64,000 nt of DNA from Corynebacterium hindlerae (GTDB lineage Bacteria > Actinomycetota > Actinomycetes > Mycobacteriales > Mycobacteriaceae). Positions within the stretch are counted from its first letter, which is position 1; each line of letters starts with the position of its first letter. The DNA is taken from NCBI RefSeq assembly GCF_014117265.1, contig NZ_CP059833.1:310001-374000 (forward strand). The letters run 5' to 3'. The translations under genes and the position numbers were made by a program. The notes beneath the pieces were generated by a model, which made no database searches, was not told the origin of the DNA, and saw only the letters and a program-made list of their open reading frames with translations. Below are positions 1 to 10,024 of the stretch, one piece after another.

Positions 1-1
1 C

Positions 2-31
2 GAACCCCCTACCATCATCGACCACGACTAA
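2..31 (+). other. Possible last codons of an upstream CDS
   Basis: One forward frame stays open from the window edge and ends in TAA at 29-31, 12 bases before the methyltransferase start. Only nine codons (EPPTIIDHD) are visible, so neither product nor reality of the gene can be judged. The spacing fits an operon neighbour of the methyltransferase gene. Confidence 0.25.
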
Positions 32-43
32 TCAGGAACCCTA

Positions 44-1534
44 GTGACCTTTTCCCCTTCTAACCTCGCCAGCATTGCCCCTAACCTGCGCGAGCTGTTT
101 CGCACGCACAATTTCACGGTGAGCGGCATCTCGGATTACCTGGGCCCGGCAGCTACCGACGCGTGGCGGCGCGGCGAACCGGAAGCAGTGCGCCGCAAAC
201 TCGGTTCAGACCCACTCGGGGTGTTGATCGCTGCATTTATCCTGAAAGATCCTGTCACCGCGGCCACGGCTCAGCTAGTGGGTGAGGACGTTCTAGCGCA
301 GCTCACAGATAACGGACGCGTGGCAGCGGACATCATGCCGCACGTCATTAATGACACCGACCACTGGGTGTTCTCCGACGTGGATGCCTCCCTCATTCAG
401 CATGTGCCGGGCCCAGATCATGTTCTCGGGGTGGGGGCAGCGTCGTTGTCGTTGCTGGGTACGGTCCCACTCACTCCGGTTCAGACCTTGTTGGATTTAG
501 GGACCGGGTCCGGGGTTCAGGTATTGGGGCAGCTGGGCGTCGTGAAGCAGCTCACCGGCACCGACGTTCATGGCCGCGCCCTCGACTACGCCCGGGCCAC
601 CCTCGCGGGCCACTCACATGTTGAGCTGTTGCAAGGGTCGTGGTTTGAGCCGGTTGCGGGACGACGCTTCGACCGCATCGTCGCCAACCCACCATTCGTG
701 GTGGGCCTTCCCGAGGTCGGGCACGTGTACCGCGATTCCGGCCTCAACCTCGATGGGGCGAGCGAGCTGGTGATTTCGCAGCTCGTCGATCATTTGGAAC
801 CCGGAGGCACTGCTCACGTGCTGGCGGCGTGGGTTCATACCGATTCCGAGCGTTGGCAGCAGCGGGTAGCCAGCTGGTTACCCGATAACGGGGTGTGCGC
901 TTGGGTCATCCAACGCGACGTGGTTGACCCCGAGATGTATGTGGGCACCTGGCTACGAGATGAGTCGATCGACCCCCGCTCCGAAGAAGCAGCGCAGCGC
1001 ACCCGCGTGTGGCTCGACCACTTCGACCGGCACGGCGTGACCGGCATTGGCTTCGGCTACGTCGCCGTGCAACGCCTTGACGACGCCACCCCCTCCGATA
1101 TCGTGGCCGAAGAAATGCCCCAGGCGTTCACCGACCCTCTCCGCGACGAAGTCACCGAGCATTTCCTTCGCTCCGAGTGGCTACGAACCGTATCCCCGCA
1201 GGACATCCTTGATTCTTTCTATCTGCTGCGACCGTCGGTGGCTACCGAATCCGTTGCCGTTGCCAACACAGACAGCGGTATGGGGCTCACAGACACCGTT
1301 CTTCGGCTGGTCCGCATGGACGGGCCGCGGTGGAGCCACGAAATTGACCAGCACTTGCTCACCATCATCTCCGGATTGCACCCCGCAGGCCTCAGCCTGG
1401 GCGACGTGATTGGCCTGTACTGTATGGCTAATGACCTGGATGAGGGGACTCTCACCCCGGCCGCACTGGGAGCGTGCATAGATTTGATTCGCCACGGGTT
1501 CCTCATCCCCGCCGCACTCATAGAAACGGAGTAA
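44..1534 (+). CDS. SAM-dependent methyltransferase (class I, N-DPPY type)
   Basis: A 496-residue class I methyltransferase. The SAM-binding glycine loop DLGTGSG is at residues 151-157, and an NPPF motif at 215-218 is the signature of enzymes that methylate amino groups on nucleic acids or proteins. Residues 1-140 form an all-alpha N-terminal region. The C-terminal ~150 residues are not part of the catalytic fold, so the protein is longer than simple RsmC/PrmC types. The substrate cannot be read from sequence. The GTG start follows a short gap after a possible upstream reading frame. The gene stops 2 bp before dtd, so the two are probably co-transcribed. Orthologues sit upstream of dtd and sigB in other corynebacteria (from memory). 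Confidence 0.85.
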   Translation: MTFSPSNLASIAPNLRELFRTHNFTVSGISDYLGPAATDAWRRGEPEAVRRKLGSDPLGVLIAAFILKDPVTAATAQLVGEDVLAQLTDNGRVAADIMPHVINDTDHWVFSDVDASLIQHVPGPDHVLGVGAASLSLLGTVPLTPVQTLLDLGTGSGVQVLGQLGVVKQLTGTDVHGRALDYARATLAGHSHVELLQGSWFEPVAGRRFDRIVANPPFVVGLPEVGHVYRDSGLNLDGASELVISQLVDHLEPGGTAHVLAAWVHTDSERWQQRVASWLPDNGVCAWVIQRDVVDPEMYVGTWLRDESIDPRSEEAAQRTRVWLDHFDRHGVTGIGFGYVAVQRLDDATPSDIVAEEMPQAFTDPLRDEVTEHFLRSEWLRTVSPQDILDSFYLLRPSVATESVAVANTDSGMGLTDTVLRLVRMDGPRWSHEIDQHLLTIISGLHPAGLSLGDVIGLYCMANDLDEGTLTPAALGACIDLIRHGFLIPAALIETE

Positions 1535-1536
1535 CG

Positions 1537-1971
1537 ATGAAAGCAGTGCTCACCCGCGTGACATCCGCCAGCGTCACCGTGGACGGCGATGTCGTCGGTG
1601 CCATCGACTGCCCCGAGACCGGCGGGTTGTTGGCGCTGGTAGGCGTCGGGCGGGACGACGCCCCGGATGCCTGGGAGACGATGGTACGCAAAATCGCGGA
1701 GCTACGGATCCTTGCCGGCGAAACCTCCGTCGAGGATGCGGGAGCCCCTGTGCTGCTCGTCAGCCAATTCACACTGCACGGCCGGACCGCGAAGGGGCGC
1801 CGGCCGTCGTGGTCGGACGCCGCGCCGGGCGATATTGCGGAGCCGGTGATCCAGAAGATTGCCGCGGGTTTGCGGGCGCGGGGCATCACTGTTCAGGAAG
1901 GCAAGTTTGGGGCAATGATGCAGGTAGCAAGTGTTAACGACGGCCCGTTCACCGTTTTGGTCGAAACATAA
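1537..1971 (+). CDS. dtd: D-aminoacyl-tRNA deacylase
   Basis: A 144-residue DTD-family protein, the usual length. It hydrolyses D-amino acids wrongly attached to tRNA, and also glycine from tRNA-Ala, protecting translation. The N-terminus [17 protein letters not shown] and the SQFTLHG block around residue 80 are family hallmarks. The C-terminal NDGPFTV block carries the conserved Gly-Pro region near the active site. The ATG at 1537 lies 2 bp after the methyltransferase stop, within ggagtaacg, which supplies the ribosome site. A longer in-frame opening upstream overlaps the methyltransferase and is rejected because dtd proteins begin at this methionine. Confidence 0.95.
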   Translation: MKAVLTRVTSASVTVDGDVVGAIDCPETGGLLALVGVGRDDAPDAWETMVRKIAELRILAGETSVEDAGAPVLLVSQFTLHGRTAKGRRPSWSDAAPGDIAEPVIQKIAAGLRARGITVQEGKFGAMMQVASVNDGPFTVLVET

Positions 1972-1990
1972 AAAACTTTTTTAGCGATTC

Positions 1991-2019
1991 GGGAACTATC
2001 CCGCAGCCTCGGCCGTTAG
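1991..2019 (+). promoter_or_regulatory. SigH-type promoter of sigB (candidate)
   Basis: GGGAAC at 1991-1996 and CGTTAG at 2014-2019 are separated by 17 bp. This resembles the actinobacterial ECF sigma H consensus (GGAA about 16-20 bp from GTT). sigB of C. glutamicum is known to be driven by SigH, which supports the match. The predicted transcript would carry the strong AGGAGG site just before the sigB ATG. Confidence 0.5.
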
Positions 2020-2053
2020 GAAGGATAGAACCTACGACGAGCAGGAGGCACTT

Positions 2054-3043
2054 ATGACTCAAGCGTCCGCAGACTTTATGGATGACACGGAAGTTGACCG
2101 CGGTAGCCGTCGTGGTCATACGAATGATAATCCGTCCGCGGACTTGGTTCGCGTGTACCTGAACGGTATCGGCAAAACCCCACTGCTCAACGCGGAGGAA
2201 GAAGTCGCCCTCGCTCAAGATATTGAAGTGGGCCTGTATGCGGAGTATCTGCTTAAGCACGAGGCTGATTCCCTCACCCGCGCCAAGAAGCGTGACCTGA
2301 AGGTCCTCGCCAAGGAAGGTAAAAAGGCTCGCGCTCACCTGCTTGAGGCCAACCTACGCCTGGTGGTGTCCCTAGCCAAGCGCTACACCGGTCGGGGCAT
2401 GCCACTGCTCGACCTCATCCAGGAAGGCAATCTTGGACTCATCCGCGCGATGGAAAAGTTCGACTACTCCAAGGGCTTTAAGTTCTCCACCTACGCCACC
2501 TGGTGGATTCGTCAGGCCATCACCCGCGGTATGGCCGACCAGTCCCGCACCATTCGTCTCCCAGTGCATCTCGTAGAACAGGTGAACAAGCTCTCCCGCA
2601 TTAAGCGTGAGTTGTATCAGAACCTGGGACGTGAGGCGACTAATGAAGAGTTGGCAGCCGAGTCCGGTATCGACGAAGCAAAAATCGAAATGCTACTACG
2701 CCAGTCTCGTGATCCAGTGAGCCTGGATATGCCAGTCGGCGCAGACGAGGAAGCCCCGTTGGGCGACTTCATTGAGGACTCTGAAGCCACTGACGCAGAG
2801 ACTGCCGTCGTTGCCTCATTGCGTCATTCTGATATCCGCTCCGTGTTGGACACCCTTGAGCAGCGGGAACAGGATGTTATCTGTCTGCGTTATGGCCTCG
2901 ATGATGGCGTGCCACGCACGTTGGATCAGATTGGCCGCAAGTTCGGGCTCTCCCGTGAGCGTGTCCGGCAGATAGAGCGTGAAGTGATGGCAAAGCTCCG
3001 TGATGGTGAGCGTGCCGACAAGCTTCGCGACTACTCTCTGTAG
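2054..3043 (+). CDS. sigB: Primary-like RNA polymerase sigma factor SigB
   Basis: A 329-residue group 2 sigma-70 factor. Region 1.2 is at about residues 28-60. Regions 2.1-2.4 are at about 95-165, including the core-binding LIQEGNLGL and the -10-reading [10 protein letters not shown]. Region 3 is at about 168-245. Region 4.2 is a helix-turn-helix at about 289-312 ([19 protein letters not shown]) that reads -35 boxes. The length matches C. glutamicum SigB, which replaces SigA in transition phase and stress. The adjacent dtxR confirms the locus. The start has a strong AGGAGG at 2043-2048. A SigH-like promoter lies upstream and a hairpin terminator lies downstream. Confidence 0.96.
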   Translation: MTQASADFMDDTEVDRGSRRGHTNDNPSADLVRVYLNGIGKTPLLNAEEEVALAQDIEVGLYAEYLLKHEADSLTRAKKRDLKVLAKEGKKARAHLLEANLRLVVSLAKRYTGRGMPLLDLIQEGNLGLIRAMEKFDYSKGFKFSTYATWWIRQAITRGMADQSRTIRLPVHLVEQVNKLSRIKRELYQNLGREATNEELAAESGIDEAKIEMLLRQSRDPVSLDMPVGADEEAPLGDFIEDSEATDAETAVVASLRHSDIRSVLDTLEQREQDVICLRYGLDDGVPRTLDQIGRKFGLSRERVRQIEREVMAKLRDGERADKLRDYSL

Positions 3044-3056
3044 CCCAACTCTTCCA

Positions 3057-3094
3057 GCCCCTTGTGGTGCCAGTTCCGCGCACGCACAAGGGGC
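3057..3094 (+). terminator. Intrinsic terminator after sigB
   Basis: GCCCCTTGTG (3057-3066) pairs perfectly with CACAAGGGGC (3085-3094). The stem continues inward as GTGC/GCAC with one bulged base. It lies 14 bp after the sigB stop. The downstream U-run is weak (gtgttta), so termination may be partial. Confidence 0.65.
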
Positions 3095-3220
3095 ATCAGT
3101 GTTTAGTGACTCACAATCGAAAATCATGCGCTAGGATAAGCCTACTGACGACCGGCACATTTCCTGGATCGCCGTGTGATACTGGCCACTTTCTGGGCCC
3201 TCAAAGAAAGGTCATCGTTC

Positions 3221-3901
3221 GTGAAGGACTTGGTTGATACCACCGAGATGTACTTGCGTACCATCTACGAACTGGAAGAGGAGGGTATCGTTCCGCTGCG
3301 TGCCCGTATCGCAGAACGACTCGAACAGTCCGGTCCTACCGTAAGCCAGACCGTCGCCCGCATGGAACGCGACGGCCTCGTCGTCGTCGCTAGCGACCGC
3401 AGCTTGCAGATGACTCCCAAAGGACGATCCCTCGCCATCGCCGTGATGCGCAAGCACCGTCTCGCGGAACGCCTCCTCACTGACATCATTGGCTTAGACA
3501 TTGAAAAGGTCCATGCCGAGGCCTGCCGGTGGGAGCACGTGATGAGTGATGAGGTCGAGCGTCGCCTGGTGGAGGTGCTTGGCGAATCCACCACGTCCCC
3601 GTTCGGCAACCCCATTCCCGGCCTCGCGGAACTGGGCGTTTCTGATCCGGATGCTCCGCTGGGCCAACGTCTCATTGACCTTCCACGTGACCTCACCGTC
3701 ACAGCGCGCGTGACCCAGATCAACGAAATCATCCAGGTCGAGGAAGAACAGATTGTTCGCCTGCGCGAGGCCGGGATCCGGCTAGGCGCGGAGGTCGTGG
3801 TAACTAACCGTGCCGACGGCGCCCACATCATTCACGGCGATCACGAGCTCACCCTTCCAGAGGACATCAGCCACGCGATCCGCGTGGAAGTCCACAAGTA
3901 A
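3221..3901 (+). CDS. dtxR: Iron-dependent repressor DtxR
   Basis: A 226-residue metalloregulator. With Fe(II) bound it dimerises on palindromic operators and represses iron uptake and storage genes. The N-terminal winged helix (about 1-72) has [18 protein letters not shown] as recognition segment. Every metal ligand of C. diphtheriae DtxR is at the same number: Met10, Cys102, Glu105 and His106 in the primary site, and His79, Glu83 and His98 in the ancillary site. An SH3-like C-terminal domain follows. The GTG at 3221 gives exactly the known protein length and has aaagaaag 11 bases upstream. An in-frame start 45 bp earlier would add residues absent from the family. galE follows after 25 bp. 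Confidence 0.97.
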   Translation: MKDLVDTTEMYLRTIYELEEEGIVPLRARIAERLEQSGPTVSQTVARMERDGLVVVASDRSLQMTPKGRSLAIAVMRKHRLAERLLTDIIGLDIEKVHAEACRWEHVMSDEVERRLVEVLGESTTSPFGNPIPGLAELGVSDPDAPLGQRLIDLPRDLTVTARVTQINEIIQVEEEQIVRLREAGIRLGAEVVVTNRADGAHIIHGDHELTLPEDISHAIRVEVHK

Positions 3902-3926
3902 CCCACAGTTGAGAAGGAAAATACCG

Positions 3927-4910
3927 ATGAAGGTTTTGGTGACCGGCGGTGCCGGTTATGTCGGCAGTGTCTGCGCCCATGTTCTTGTGGAACAGGGGCA
4001 TGACGTTACTATCCTGGACAACCTCACCACTGGTAACCGCGAGGCCATCGCGTCCGGAGCGCAGTTTGTGGAAGGCGACGTCAAAGACATGATCGACTCC
4101 GTACTCGCGGCTGACAGCTTTGACGCAGTGCTGCATTTCGCGGCTCGTTCGCTCGTCGGAGAATCCGTGGAAAAGCCCGACGAGTACTGGCACGACAACT
4201 TCGTCACCTCATTGGCGCTTCTCGACGCCATGCGCGCGCACGGCGTGAACAACCTGGTGTTCTCCTCAACCGCAGCCACCTATGGCGAGCCTGAGGTAGT
4301 CCCCATCACCGAAGACATGCCCACCTCCCCCACCAACCCCTATGGAGCCACTAAGCTCGCCATCGACTACGCGATTACTTCCTACGCCAACGCCTACGGT
4401 CTCGCTGCGACGAGCTTGCGCTACTTCAACGTCGCTGGCGCCTACGGCTTGGTCGGCGAAAACCGCGAAGTGGAAACACACCTCATTCCCCTCGTACTCC
4501 AGGTTGCTCTTGGGCACCGCGACAAGATCATGATCTTCGGCGATGACTGGCCCACCCCGGACGGCACTCCGGTACGCGACTACATTCATATCCGCGACCT
4601 CGCCGACGCGCACCTGTTGGCTATGGAAGCAAATGTTGCTGGCCAGCACCGCATCTTCAATCTTGGCTCCGGGGATGGCTACAGCGTTCGCCAAGTCATC
4701 GACGTCTGCCGTGAAGTCACCGGTCATCCGATCCCCGCTGAAGTTGCCCCACGCCGTGCCGGCGACCCCGCGACGCTGATCGCGTCCTCCCGCAAGGCAC
4801 AGGAGGAGTTGGGCTGGCAGCCGCAGCGCACAGACCTAAAGACGATCGTGTCTGATGCGTGGGCATTCACCTCTCAGCTTGGTGATGCGGCGCATAGCGC
4901 GCGCCGTTAA
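3927..4910 (+). CDS. galE: UDP-glucose 4-epimerase
   Basis: A 327-residue extended short-chain dehydrogenase that interconverts UDP-glucose and UDP-galactose, the precursor of arabinogalactan in the corynebacterial wall. The NAD-binding TGGAGYVGS is at residues 6-14. The catalytic set is Ser113/114, Tyr139 and Lys143 in PYGATK. The substrate-binding C-terminal part contains HIRDLADAH. The ATG at 3927 has gagaagga upstream. A longer frame opening overlaps dtxR and is rejected. The gene sits 25 bp behind dtxR, as in C. glutamicum, and converges on the DUF4192 gene with a 7-bp gap. Confidence 0.96.
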   Translation: MKVLVTGGAGYVGSVCAHVLVEQGHDVTILDNLTTGNREAIASGAQFVEGDVKDMIDSVLAADSFDAVLHFAARSLVGESVEKPDEYWHDNFVTSLALLDAMRAHGVNNLVFSSTAATYGEPEVVPITEDMPTSPTNPYGATKLAIDYAITSYANAYGLAATSLRYFNVAGAYGLVGENREVETHLIPLVLQVALGHRDKIMIFGDDWPTPDGTPVRDYIHIRDLADAHLLAMEANVAGQHRIFNLGSGDGYSVRQVIDVCREVTGHPIPAEVAPRRAGDPATLIASSRKAQEELGWQPQRTDLKTIVSDAWAFTSQLGDAAHSARR

Positions 4911-4917
4911 GAGCTTG

Positions 4918-6018
4918 TCACGGGTTTTTCAGCGCCGCCAAGGCAAGCTCGGATCCCTCCCGGCAAGCCTGGTGGACCAGCTGCAGCCCGCCGCACTGCA
5001 AAGCTTGCATCATCAGATGGGAAAGCCGGTGGGCTGGATCTTCCTCGAACGCACACTGTAGCGCCTGTGGCACCCGGTGGCCCCGTTCCGAGAAGGACGC
5101 CGCCAAAGCTGCACAACACAACGCATTCACCCTGGTGACCCCAATGGTTGCGCGTGCAACAGCCACGCACAGCCGGAAGAACCCTTCGGCGTTATCTGAC
5201 ACTGCGAACTCAAGCAACGGATCGCGCAAGGCGGACCGCGCGAAAAATGGCGCTATTTGTTCGACGTGTTCCAGCTCGGCCACGAGATCCCGCACCGAAA
5301 TGTCCTCGACTAGGATCTGGTCAACCAGTTCAAAGAGATCGTCATAGAGGTTGTCCACCAGGGTCTCTGCTTCCGCCGGCCCACTATTGGAGATCGCCCG
5401 CAGCAAAGAATCGGCGTGTTGTGTCGCGGCGGCTCCCAGCTGAGCGGCTTCCTCCACACTCACCAGCTTGTCATCGCGGGCGAAGAACTCCAACGCGTCA
5501 TCCCTGCTGGCGTCGGGGAGCTCACCACGGCGTCGGAAAGCTGCCATGGCTGGTGCGGCAACAATCTCCCCGATGGTGCCCTCGTCCCAAAACGCCTTGC
5601 CACTGGTGTACGGCCCAAGGCTATCGGCGGATTCCCCACCAATTCGCACGTAACGAGCACCTGAGTACAGCTCCGGGACATGCCACATCGCCACCAGCGG
5701 AACTTCCAACTCGCAGCATTGCCGTTCGAATTCCAGAGCAGTGGCTTTGGTCCTCTCATCACCAATGACTGCTGCCATCACCAGATCAGGGTCCCAAGCG
5801 GCAATATATTCAGCGAATTCTGAAATAGCTTGCAGGTCTGGCATGTCCACCCGGAACATCGGGCCGAGGTGATACTCGCCTCGGCATTCGTCGGCGCAGT
5901 GGAGCTCGAGGAGGAACACCACCAGGCAATCGTCGGGATGGTATCCCAGAGCGCCGGGAATGTTGGACATCAGGAAACCTGGACTTACTTGTTGCATATT
6001 TTTTTGAGTGTTGGTCAT
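4918..6018 (-). CDS. DUF4192 family protein
   Basis: A 366-residue soluble actinobacterial protein of the DUF4192 family. The family start is recognisable: a leader to residue 16, then LMSNIPGALGYHPDDCLVVFLL (the di-proline/aspartate block of the family, here split by the text) and a domain of about 350 residues. Its biochemical role is unknown. The frame stays open a further 381 bp upstream, but that stretch lies across the divergent PAC2 gene. The ATG at 6018 just before the family signature is therefore chosen, although no good ribosome site is seen. It converges with galE with 7 bp between stops. Confidence 0.8.
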   Translation of the reverse strand: MTNTQKNMQQVSPGFLMSNIPGALGYHPDDCLVVFLLELHCADECRGEYHLGPMFRVDMPDLQAISEFAEYIAAWDPDLVMAAVIGDERTKATALEFERQCCELEVPLVAMWHVPELYSGARYVRIGGESADSLGPYTSGKAFWDEGTIGEIVAAPAMAAFRRRGELPDASRDDALEFFARDDKLVSVEEAAQLGAAATQHADSLLRAISNSGPAEAETLVDNLYDDLFELVDQILVEDISVRDLVAELEHVEQIAPFFARSALRDPLLEFAVSDNAEGFFRLCVAVARATIGVTRVNALCCAALAASFSERGHRVPQALQCAFEEDPAHRLSHLMMQALQCGGLQLVHQACREGSELALAALKNP

Positions 6019-6234
6019 GGCGCACAGTATGAAAGGCACATCCTCTGGCTGCACCAGGCGTATTTCGGATGTGGGCAAAAACTGTGGAATTTGCCAGTTA
6101 TCCACAACCTGATCCGCGTCTTGCCACACAGCAACAGCAGAACATGGAATAATCGGGAACCTATACCTGTTGGAAGCAGTACGCGGAACATAGTCCGTAT
6201 CCTGCTCCGCAGCAGTAATGAGGAGGTTAAAGAG

Positions 6235-7173
6235 ATGAATCGCCGCGAAGCATCCATGTACGAACTTGAGTACCCGGCTCCCGAAGTCTCTCAAGAAGGG
6301 CCCCACGGTCCCACCCTCGTCGTTGCTTTGCAAGGCTACGCCGACGCCGGTCAAGCAGTAGAATCCGGTGCCCGGCACCTCCTTCAGGCCCTCGACCACC
6401 GCCCCCTGGCGACGTTTAACACCGATGAGTTGATCGACTACCGCTCACGTCGCCCCGTAGTGACCATCGAACACAGCGAGGTCATCGACGCGGACGAGCT
6501 CGAACTCAACCTCAACGTACTACGCGACAGCGCCGGCACCGCTTTCCTGCTGTTGTCCGGTCCAGAACCAGACCTGCGCTGGGAGGCCTTCACCACCTCC
6601 GTCGCTGACCTGGTGGAGCGGTTCGGGGTGCAACAAACCATCTGCCTCTACGCGGCGCCCATGGCAGTTCCCCACACCCGCCCCCTCGTGGTATCCGGGC
6701 ATGGTAATTCGAAAGAGCTGCTCAGCCACCTGTTTTCCATTGATTCCCGGATTAATGTCCCTGGGTCTGCATCATTGCACCTTGAGCGGTTACTCAACAA
6801 GCAGGGGCGCAACGTGGCTGGCTTTACTGCCCACGTGCCCCACTATTTGGCGGCCTCGGACTACCCGGAGGCTACGTTCCGGCTGCTGGACGCGGTAGCA
6901 CACGCAGCCGGGCTGCAACTGCCACTCGCAGCATTGGAAGCCGATGCGGAAAAGGTGCGCGAGCAAATCGAAGAACAAATCCAGGACTCGCACGAAATCC
7001 AAGCGGTGGTGCACGCCCTGGAAGGGCAATACGACGCAGAAATGGAGCGTTACCGCACCGAACATCGGGGCGAGATCCTCCCAGGGGAATCCAGCATTCC
7101 TTCCGGTGAAGAACTGGGCGCCGAGTTCGAACGTTTCCTCGCGGACTTAGACAGCGACCAAGAAGAGGACTAA
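6235..7173 (+). CDS. PAC2 family protein (proteasome-assembly-chaperone fold)
   Basis: A 312-residue PAC2-family protein. The family shares the fold of eukaryotic proteasome assembly chaperone 2, but its role in corynebacteria, which lack a 20S proteasome, is not known. The recognisable core runs from LYPAPEVS-like N-terminus through VVALQGYADAGQAVESGARHL (split here: residues 29-49) to GHGNSKELL in the middle. The C-terminal 70 residues are acidic and probably helical. The ATG at 6235 has a textbook AGGAGG at 6221-6226. The gene diverges from DUF4192 and precedes the helicase by 62 bp. Confidence 0.82.
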   Translation: MNRREASMYELEYPAPEVSQEGPHGPTLVVALQGYADAGQAVESGARHLLQALDHRPLATFNTDELIDYRSRRPVVTIEHSEVIDADELELNLNVLRDSAGTAFLLLSGPEPDLRWEAFTTSVADLVERFGVQQTICLYAAPMAVPHTRPLVVSGHGNSKELLSHLFSIDSRINVPGSASLHLERLLNKQGRNVAGFTAHVPHYLAASDYPEATFRLLDAVAHAAGLQLPLAALEADAEKVREQIEEQIQDSHEIQAVVHALEGQYDAEMERYRTEHRGEILPGESSIPSGEELGAEFERFLADLDSDQEED

Positions 7174-7235
7174 CAACTACCCCGGCGGGACCGTTTCCCA
7201 CCCCTGATGGCGTGGCGCCTACTACTGTGGAGTAG

Positions 7236-9776
7236 GTGAACCTTAGCCAGATGTTGCCTGACCTTAGTGAAGTACCAGAGTCCCTATTTGACGAGTCGAT
7301 CTTCGATTCTTTCCTGTCCTGGACTCGTGACAAGGGGATCTCCCTCTATCCGGCTCAGGAAGAGGCAGCTCTCGGGATTCTTGCTGGCGACAACGTCATT
7401 TTGGCCACGCCCACTGGGTCTGGAAAGTCCATGGTGGCCATTGCGGCGCATTTCATCGCTATGGCCCGTGGGCAACGCTCGTTCTACACCGCCCCAATTA
7501 AGGCGCTGGTGAGCGAAAAGTTCTTCTCGTTGTGCGAGATCTTCGGCCCGGAAAACGTTGGGATGATGACGGGCGACGCCACAGTCAATGGTCGCGCGCC
7601 AATCATCTGCGCTACCGCTGAGATCGTAGCGAACATTGCGCTCCGCGACGGCGCAGAATCGGACATTGACCAGGTGGTGATGGACGAATTCCATTACTAC
7701 TCCGAGCCGGATCGCGGCTGGGCGTGGCAGGTTCCCCTCCTCGAGCTACCCAAAGCGCAATTCCTACTCATGTCCGCAACGTTGGGCGATACGACGTTCT
7801 TGGAAAAGGATCTGCACCGACGAACTGGACGAACCAGCAACGTCGTCTCAGGGGCCGAGCGCCCGGTTCCCCTTGAATTTTCTTACGTCTACTCCCCTGT
7901 GCATGAGACCATTGAGGATCTTCTTAAGTCCGGGAAGGCGCCCATCTACGTGGTGCACTTTACGCAGCGTGAAGCGACGGAACGCGCTCAGGCACTCACC
8001 TCCATGACGTTCCTCAACGCCGAGGAAAAAGAACGCATTGCTGCAGAAATCGGAGATTTCCGCTTCACCACGGCGTTCGGTAAAACCCTCTCCCGCCTGG
8101 TGCGGAAAGGAATCGGTGTGCACCACGCGGGCATGCTGCCTAAGTACCGGCGCCTGGTGGAAAAGCTGGCGCAAACCGGCTTACTCAAAGTCATTTGTGG
8201 CACGGACACGTTGGGCGTTGGTATTAACGTCCCGATCCGTACCGTCCTCATGACCGGCCTGACCAAGTTCGATGGTGCGAAAATGCGCATGCTCAAGTCC
8301 CGCGAATTCCATCAGATTGCGGGCCGCGCCGGTCGAGCTGGCTTTGATACCGTGGGGACCGTCGTCATCGAGGCCCCTGAGCATGAAATCGAAAACTACC
8401 GGCTCCGGCAAAAGGCGGGAACTGACCCGGCGAAGTTGAAGAAAATTCGCAAGAAAGTCGCGCGCCAGGGTGAGGTCACGTGGACCGCGAGCACCTACGA
8501 GCGACTCATCTCGGCAGATCCGGAACCAATGGTGTCGCAGTTCCGGGTCAGCACATCCATGCTGCTCAACGTGCTCTCCCGGCCTGGTGATGGATACGAG
8601 CACATGCACAAGTTGCTGCGTGACAATCACGACACCCGGGCCAAGCAGAACAAGGATATTCTCACCGCTATCGAGTTGTTCCGCGGATTGATGGCAGCGG
8701 GGATCGTCGAAAAGGCGCCTGCAGGGCGGGACGACGCCGGCCGCCGCTATCACCTGACCCAGGAGTTGCAGCGGGATTTTGCACTCAACCAGCCGCTCGC
8801 TCCCTTCGCGCTCGCCGCATTGGAGCTGCTGGACAAAGAGTCCGAAACCTTCGCCTTGGACGTGGTCAGTGTTTTTGAGGCGATTTTGGACGATCCGCGG
8901 CAGATCCTCATTGCGCAGCAAAAGGCCGCGCGAGGTGAGGAAATCGCGGCGCTAAAGGCCGAAGGAGTCGATTACACCGAACGCATGGCCATCGTTGAGG
9001 ACATCACCTGGCCTAAACCTTTGGAAGATTTGCTGGAGGACGCGTACGAGACGTATGCCCAAGGCCATCCGTGGGTCCTTGAGTTCCAGCTGTCGCCGAA
9101 GTCCGTGGTGCGCGACATGATCGAGCATGCCATGACGTTCTCCGACCTCGTGTCCACCTATGGCGTGGGCCGTAGTGAAGGCGTGGCGCTGCGCTATCTC
9201 ACTGACGCTTGGCGTACCCTGCAGCATTCCGTACCGCGGGAATACCTCACCGAGGAGCTTGAGGACATCATCGTCTGGCTTGGCGAGCTCGTGCGCCAGA
9301 TCGATTCCTCGCTAGTGGATGAGTGGGCGCAGCTGGCAGATCCTGATGCCCCGATTTCGGCTGATACCGTTGCCCGGGAGCTGGCCTTCGGTGTGGAAGA
9401 TCCTACTGCGCTGTCCGCCAACCCGCGGGCGCTGAAGATCATGATTCGCAATGCCATGTTCCGACTGGTGGAGCTGTTTGCGTACGAGAAGGAAGATGAA
9501 CTCGCGGAGTTGACGTCCTATCTGGATGAGGTGCCAGATTTCGGCGCCGCGATGGACGATTACTTTGATGAGTACGCGGACCTGGATGTGGGCCCGGCCG
9601 CCCGCGGGCCCCAATATTTCACCTTGCGTACCACGGGACGGATGTGGCAAGCGGAACAAATCATCAAGGATCCAAATGATGACAATGCTTTCGCATTCGA
9701 GGCGACAATCGACCTCGATGAGTCTGACAAGGACGGTGAAATTCGCTTCGCAACTCTGAACATCCGTCAGAGTTAA
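7236..9776 (+). CDS. Superfamily II RNA helicase with DUF3516 C-terminal region
   Basis: An 846-residue Ski2/Mtr4-like DExH-box helicase. Walker A TPTGSGKS is at residues 58-65 and Walker B DEFH at 150-153. SAT (MSATLGD) and motif VI (QIAGRAGRAGFD) follow. The last ~400 residues match the actinobacterial DUF3516 arrangement. It probably unwinds structured RNA during turnover or ribosome maturation (inference). The GTG at 7236 follows ggagta at only 3 bp. An ATG at 7251 is an alternative start that would remove five residues. The gene lies between PAC2 and oxyR, as in relatives. Confidence 0.88.
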   Translation: MNLSQMLPDLSEVPESLFDESIFDSFLSWTRDKGISLYPAQEEAALGILAGDNVILATPTGSGKSMVAIAAHFIAMARGQRSFYTAPIKALVSEKFFSLCEIFGPENVGMMTGDATVNGRAPIICATAEIVANIALRDGAESDIDQVVMDEFHYYSEPDRGWAWQVPLLELPKAQFLLMSATLGDTTFLEKDLHRRTGRTSNVVSGAERPVPLEFSYVYSPVHETIEDLLKSGKAPIYVVHFTQREATERAQALTSMTFLNAEEKERIAAEIGDFRFTTAFGKTLSRLVRKGIGVHHAGMLPKYRRLVEKLAQTGLLKVICGTDTLGVGINVPIRTVLMTGLTKFDGAKMRMLKSREFHQIAGRAGRAGFDTVGTVVIEAPEHEIENYRLRQKAGTDPAKLKKIRKKVARQGEVTWTASTYERLISADPEPMVSQFRVSTSMLLNVLSRPGDGYEHMHKLLRDNHDTRAKQNKDILTAIELFRGLMAAGIVEKAPAGRDDAGRRYHLTQELQRDFALNQPLAPFALAALELLDKESETFALDVVSVFEAILDDPRQILIAQQKAARGEEIAALKAEGVDYTERMAIVEDITWPKPLEDLLEDAYETYAQGHPWVLEFQLSPKSVVRDMIEHAMTFSDLVSTYGVGRSEGVALRYLTDAWRTLQHSVPREYLTEELEDIIVWLGELVRQIDSSLVDEWAQLADPDAPISADTVARELAFGVEDPTALSANPRALKIMIRNAMFRLVELFAYEKEDELAELTSYLDEVPDFGAAMDDYFDEYADLDVGPAARGPQYFTLRTTGRMWQAEQIIKDPNDDNAFAFEATIDLDESDKDGEIRFATLNIRQS

Positions 9777-10024
9777 CCGTAAATTAATTCAATAGGCAGT
9801 TATAAAATCCGAGGTAGAACGCTATAAAACTGCAGTTACCCCCGGTTAGAGGGCATTCCTATGTGACTAGTAACTTAAAAAATGTTTAAATTGCAAAAGG
9901 AAACTCTGTAACTGAATCGTTATATATGAGAGTTCCGTGGGGTGGAGGTCACCCCTGTGTTCGATCATTTTCGGCAGGAAACCTCCCATCCACTGACCAC
10001 CATAAGTTTGATGAGGAATACACC
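9777..10024 (+). promoter_or_regulatory. oxyR upstream region
   Basis: This AT-rich 248-bp gap contains no gene. It holds TATATA at 9921-9926 as a possible -10, and a short palindrome GGGGTG/CACCCC at 9939-9944 and 9950-9955 near the likely transcript start. Corynebacterial OxyR is known to bind its own promoter, so an operator is expected here, but no clean T-N11-A dyad can be singled out by eye. Confidence 0.35.

Noticed and set aside
9939..9955. GGGGTG/CACCCC palindrome considered as an OxyR operator
   Set aside because: It does not match the LysR T-N11-A pattern and is very short. It is noted only in the oxyR upstream entry.
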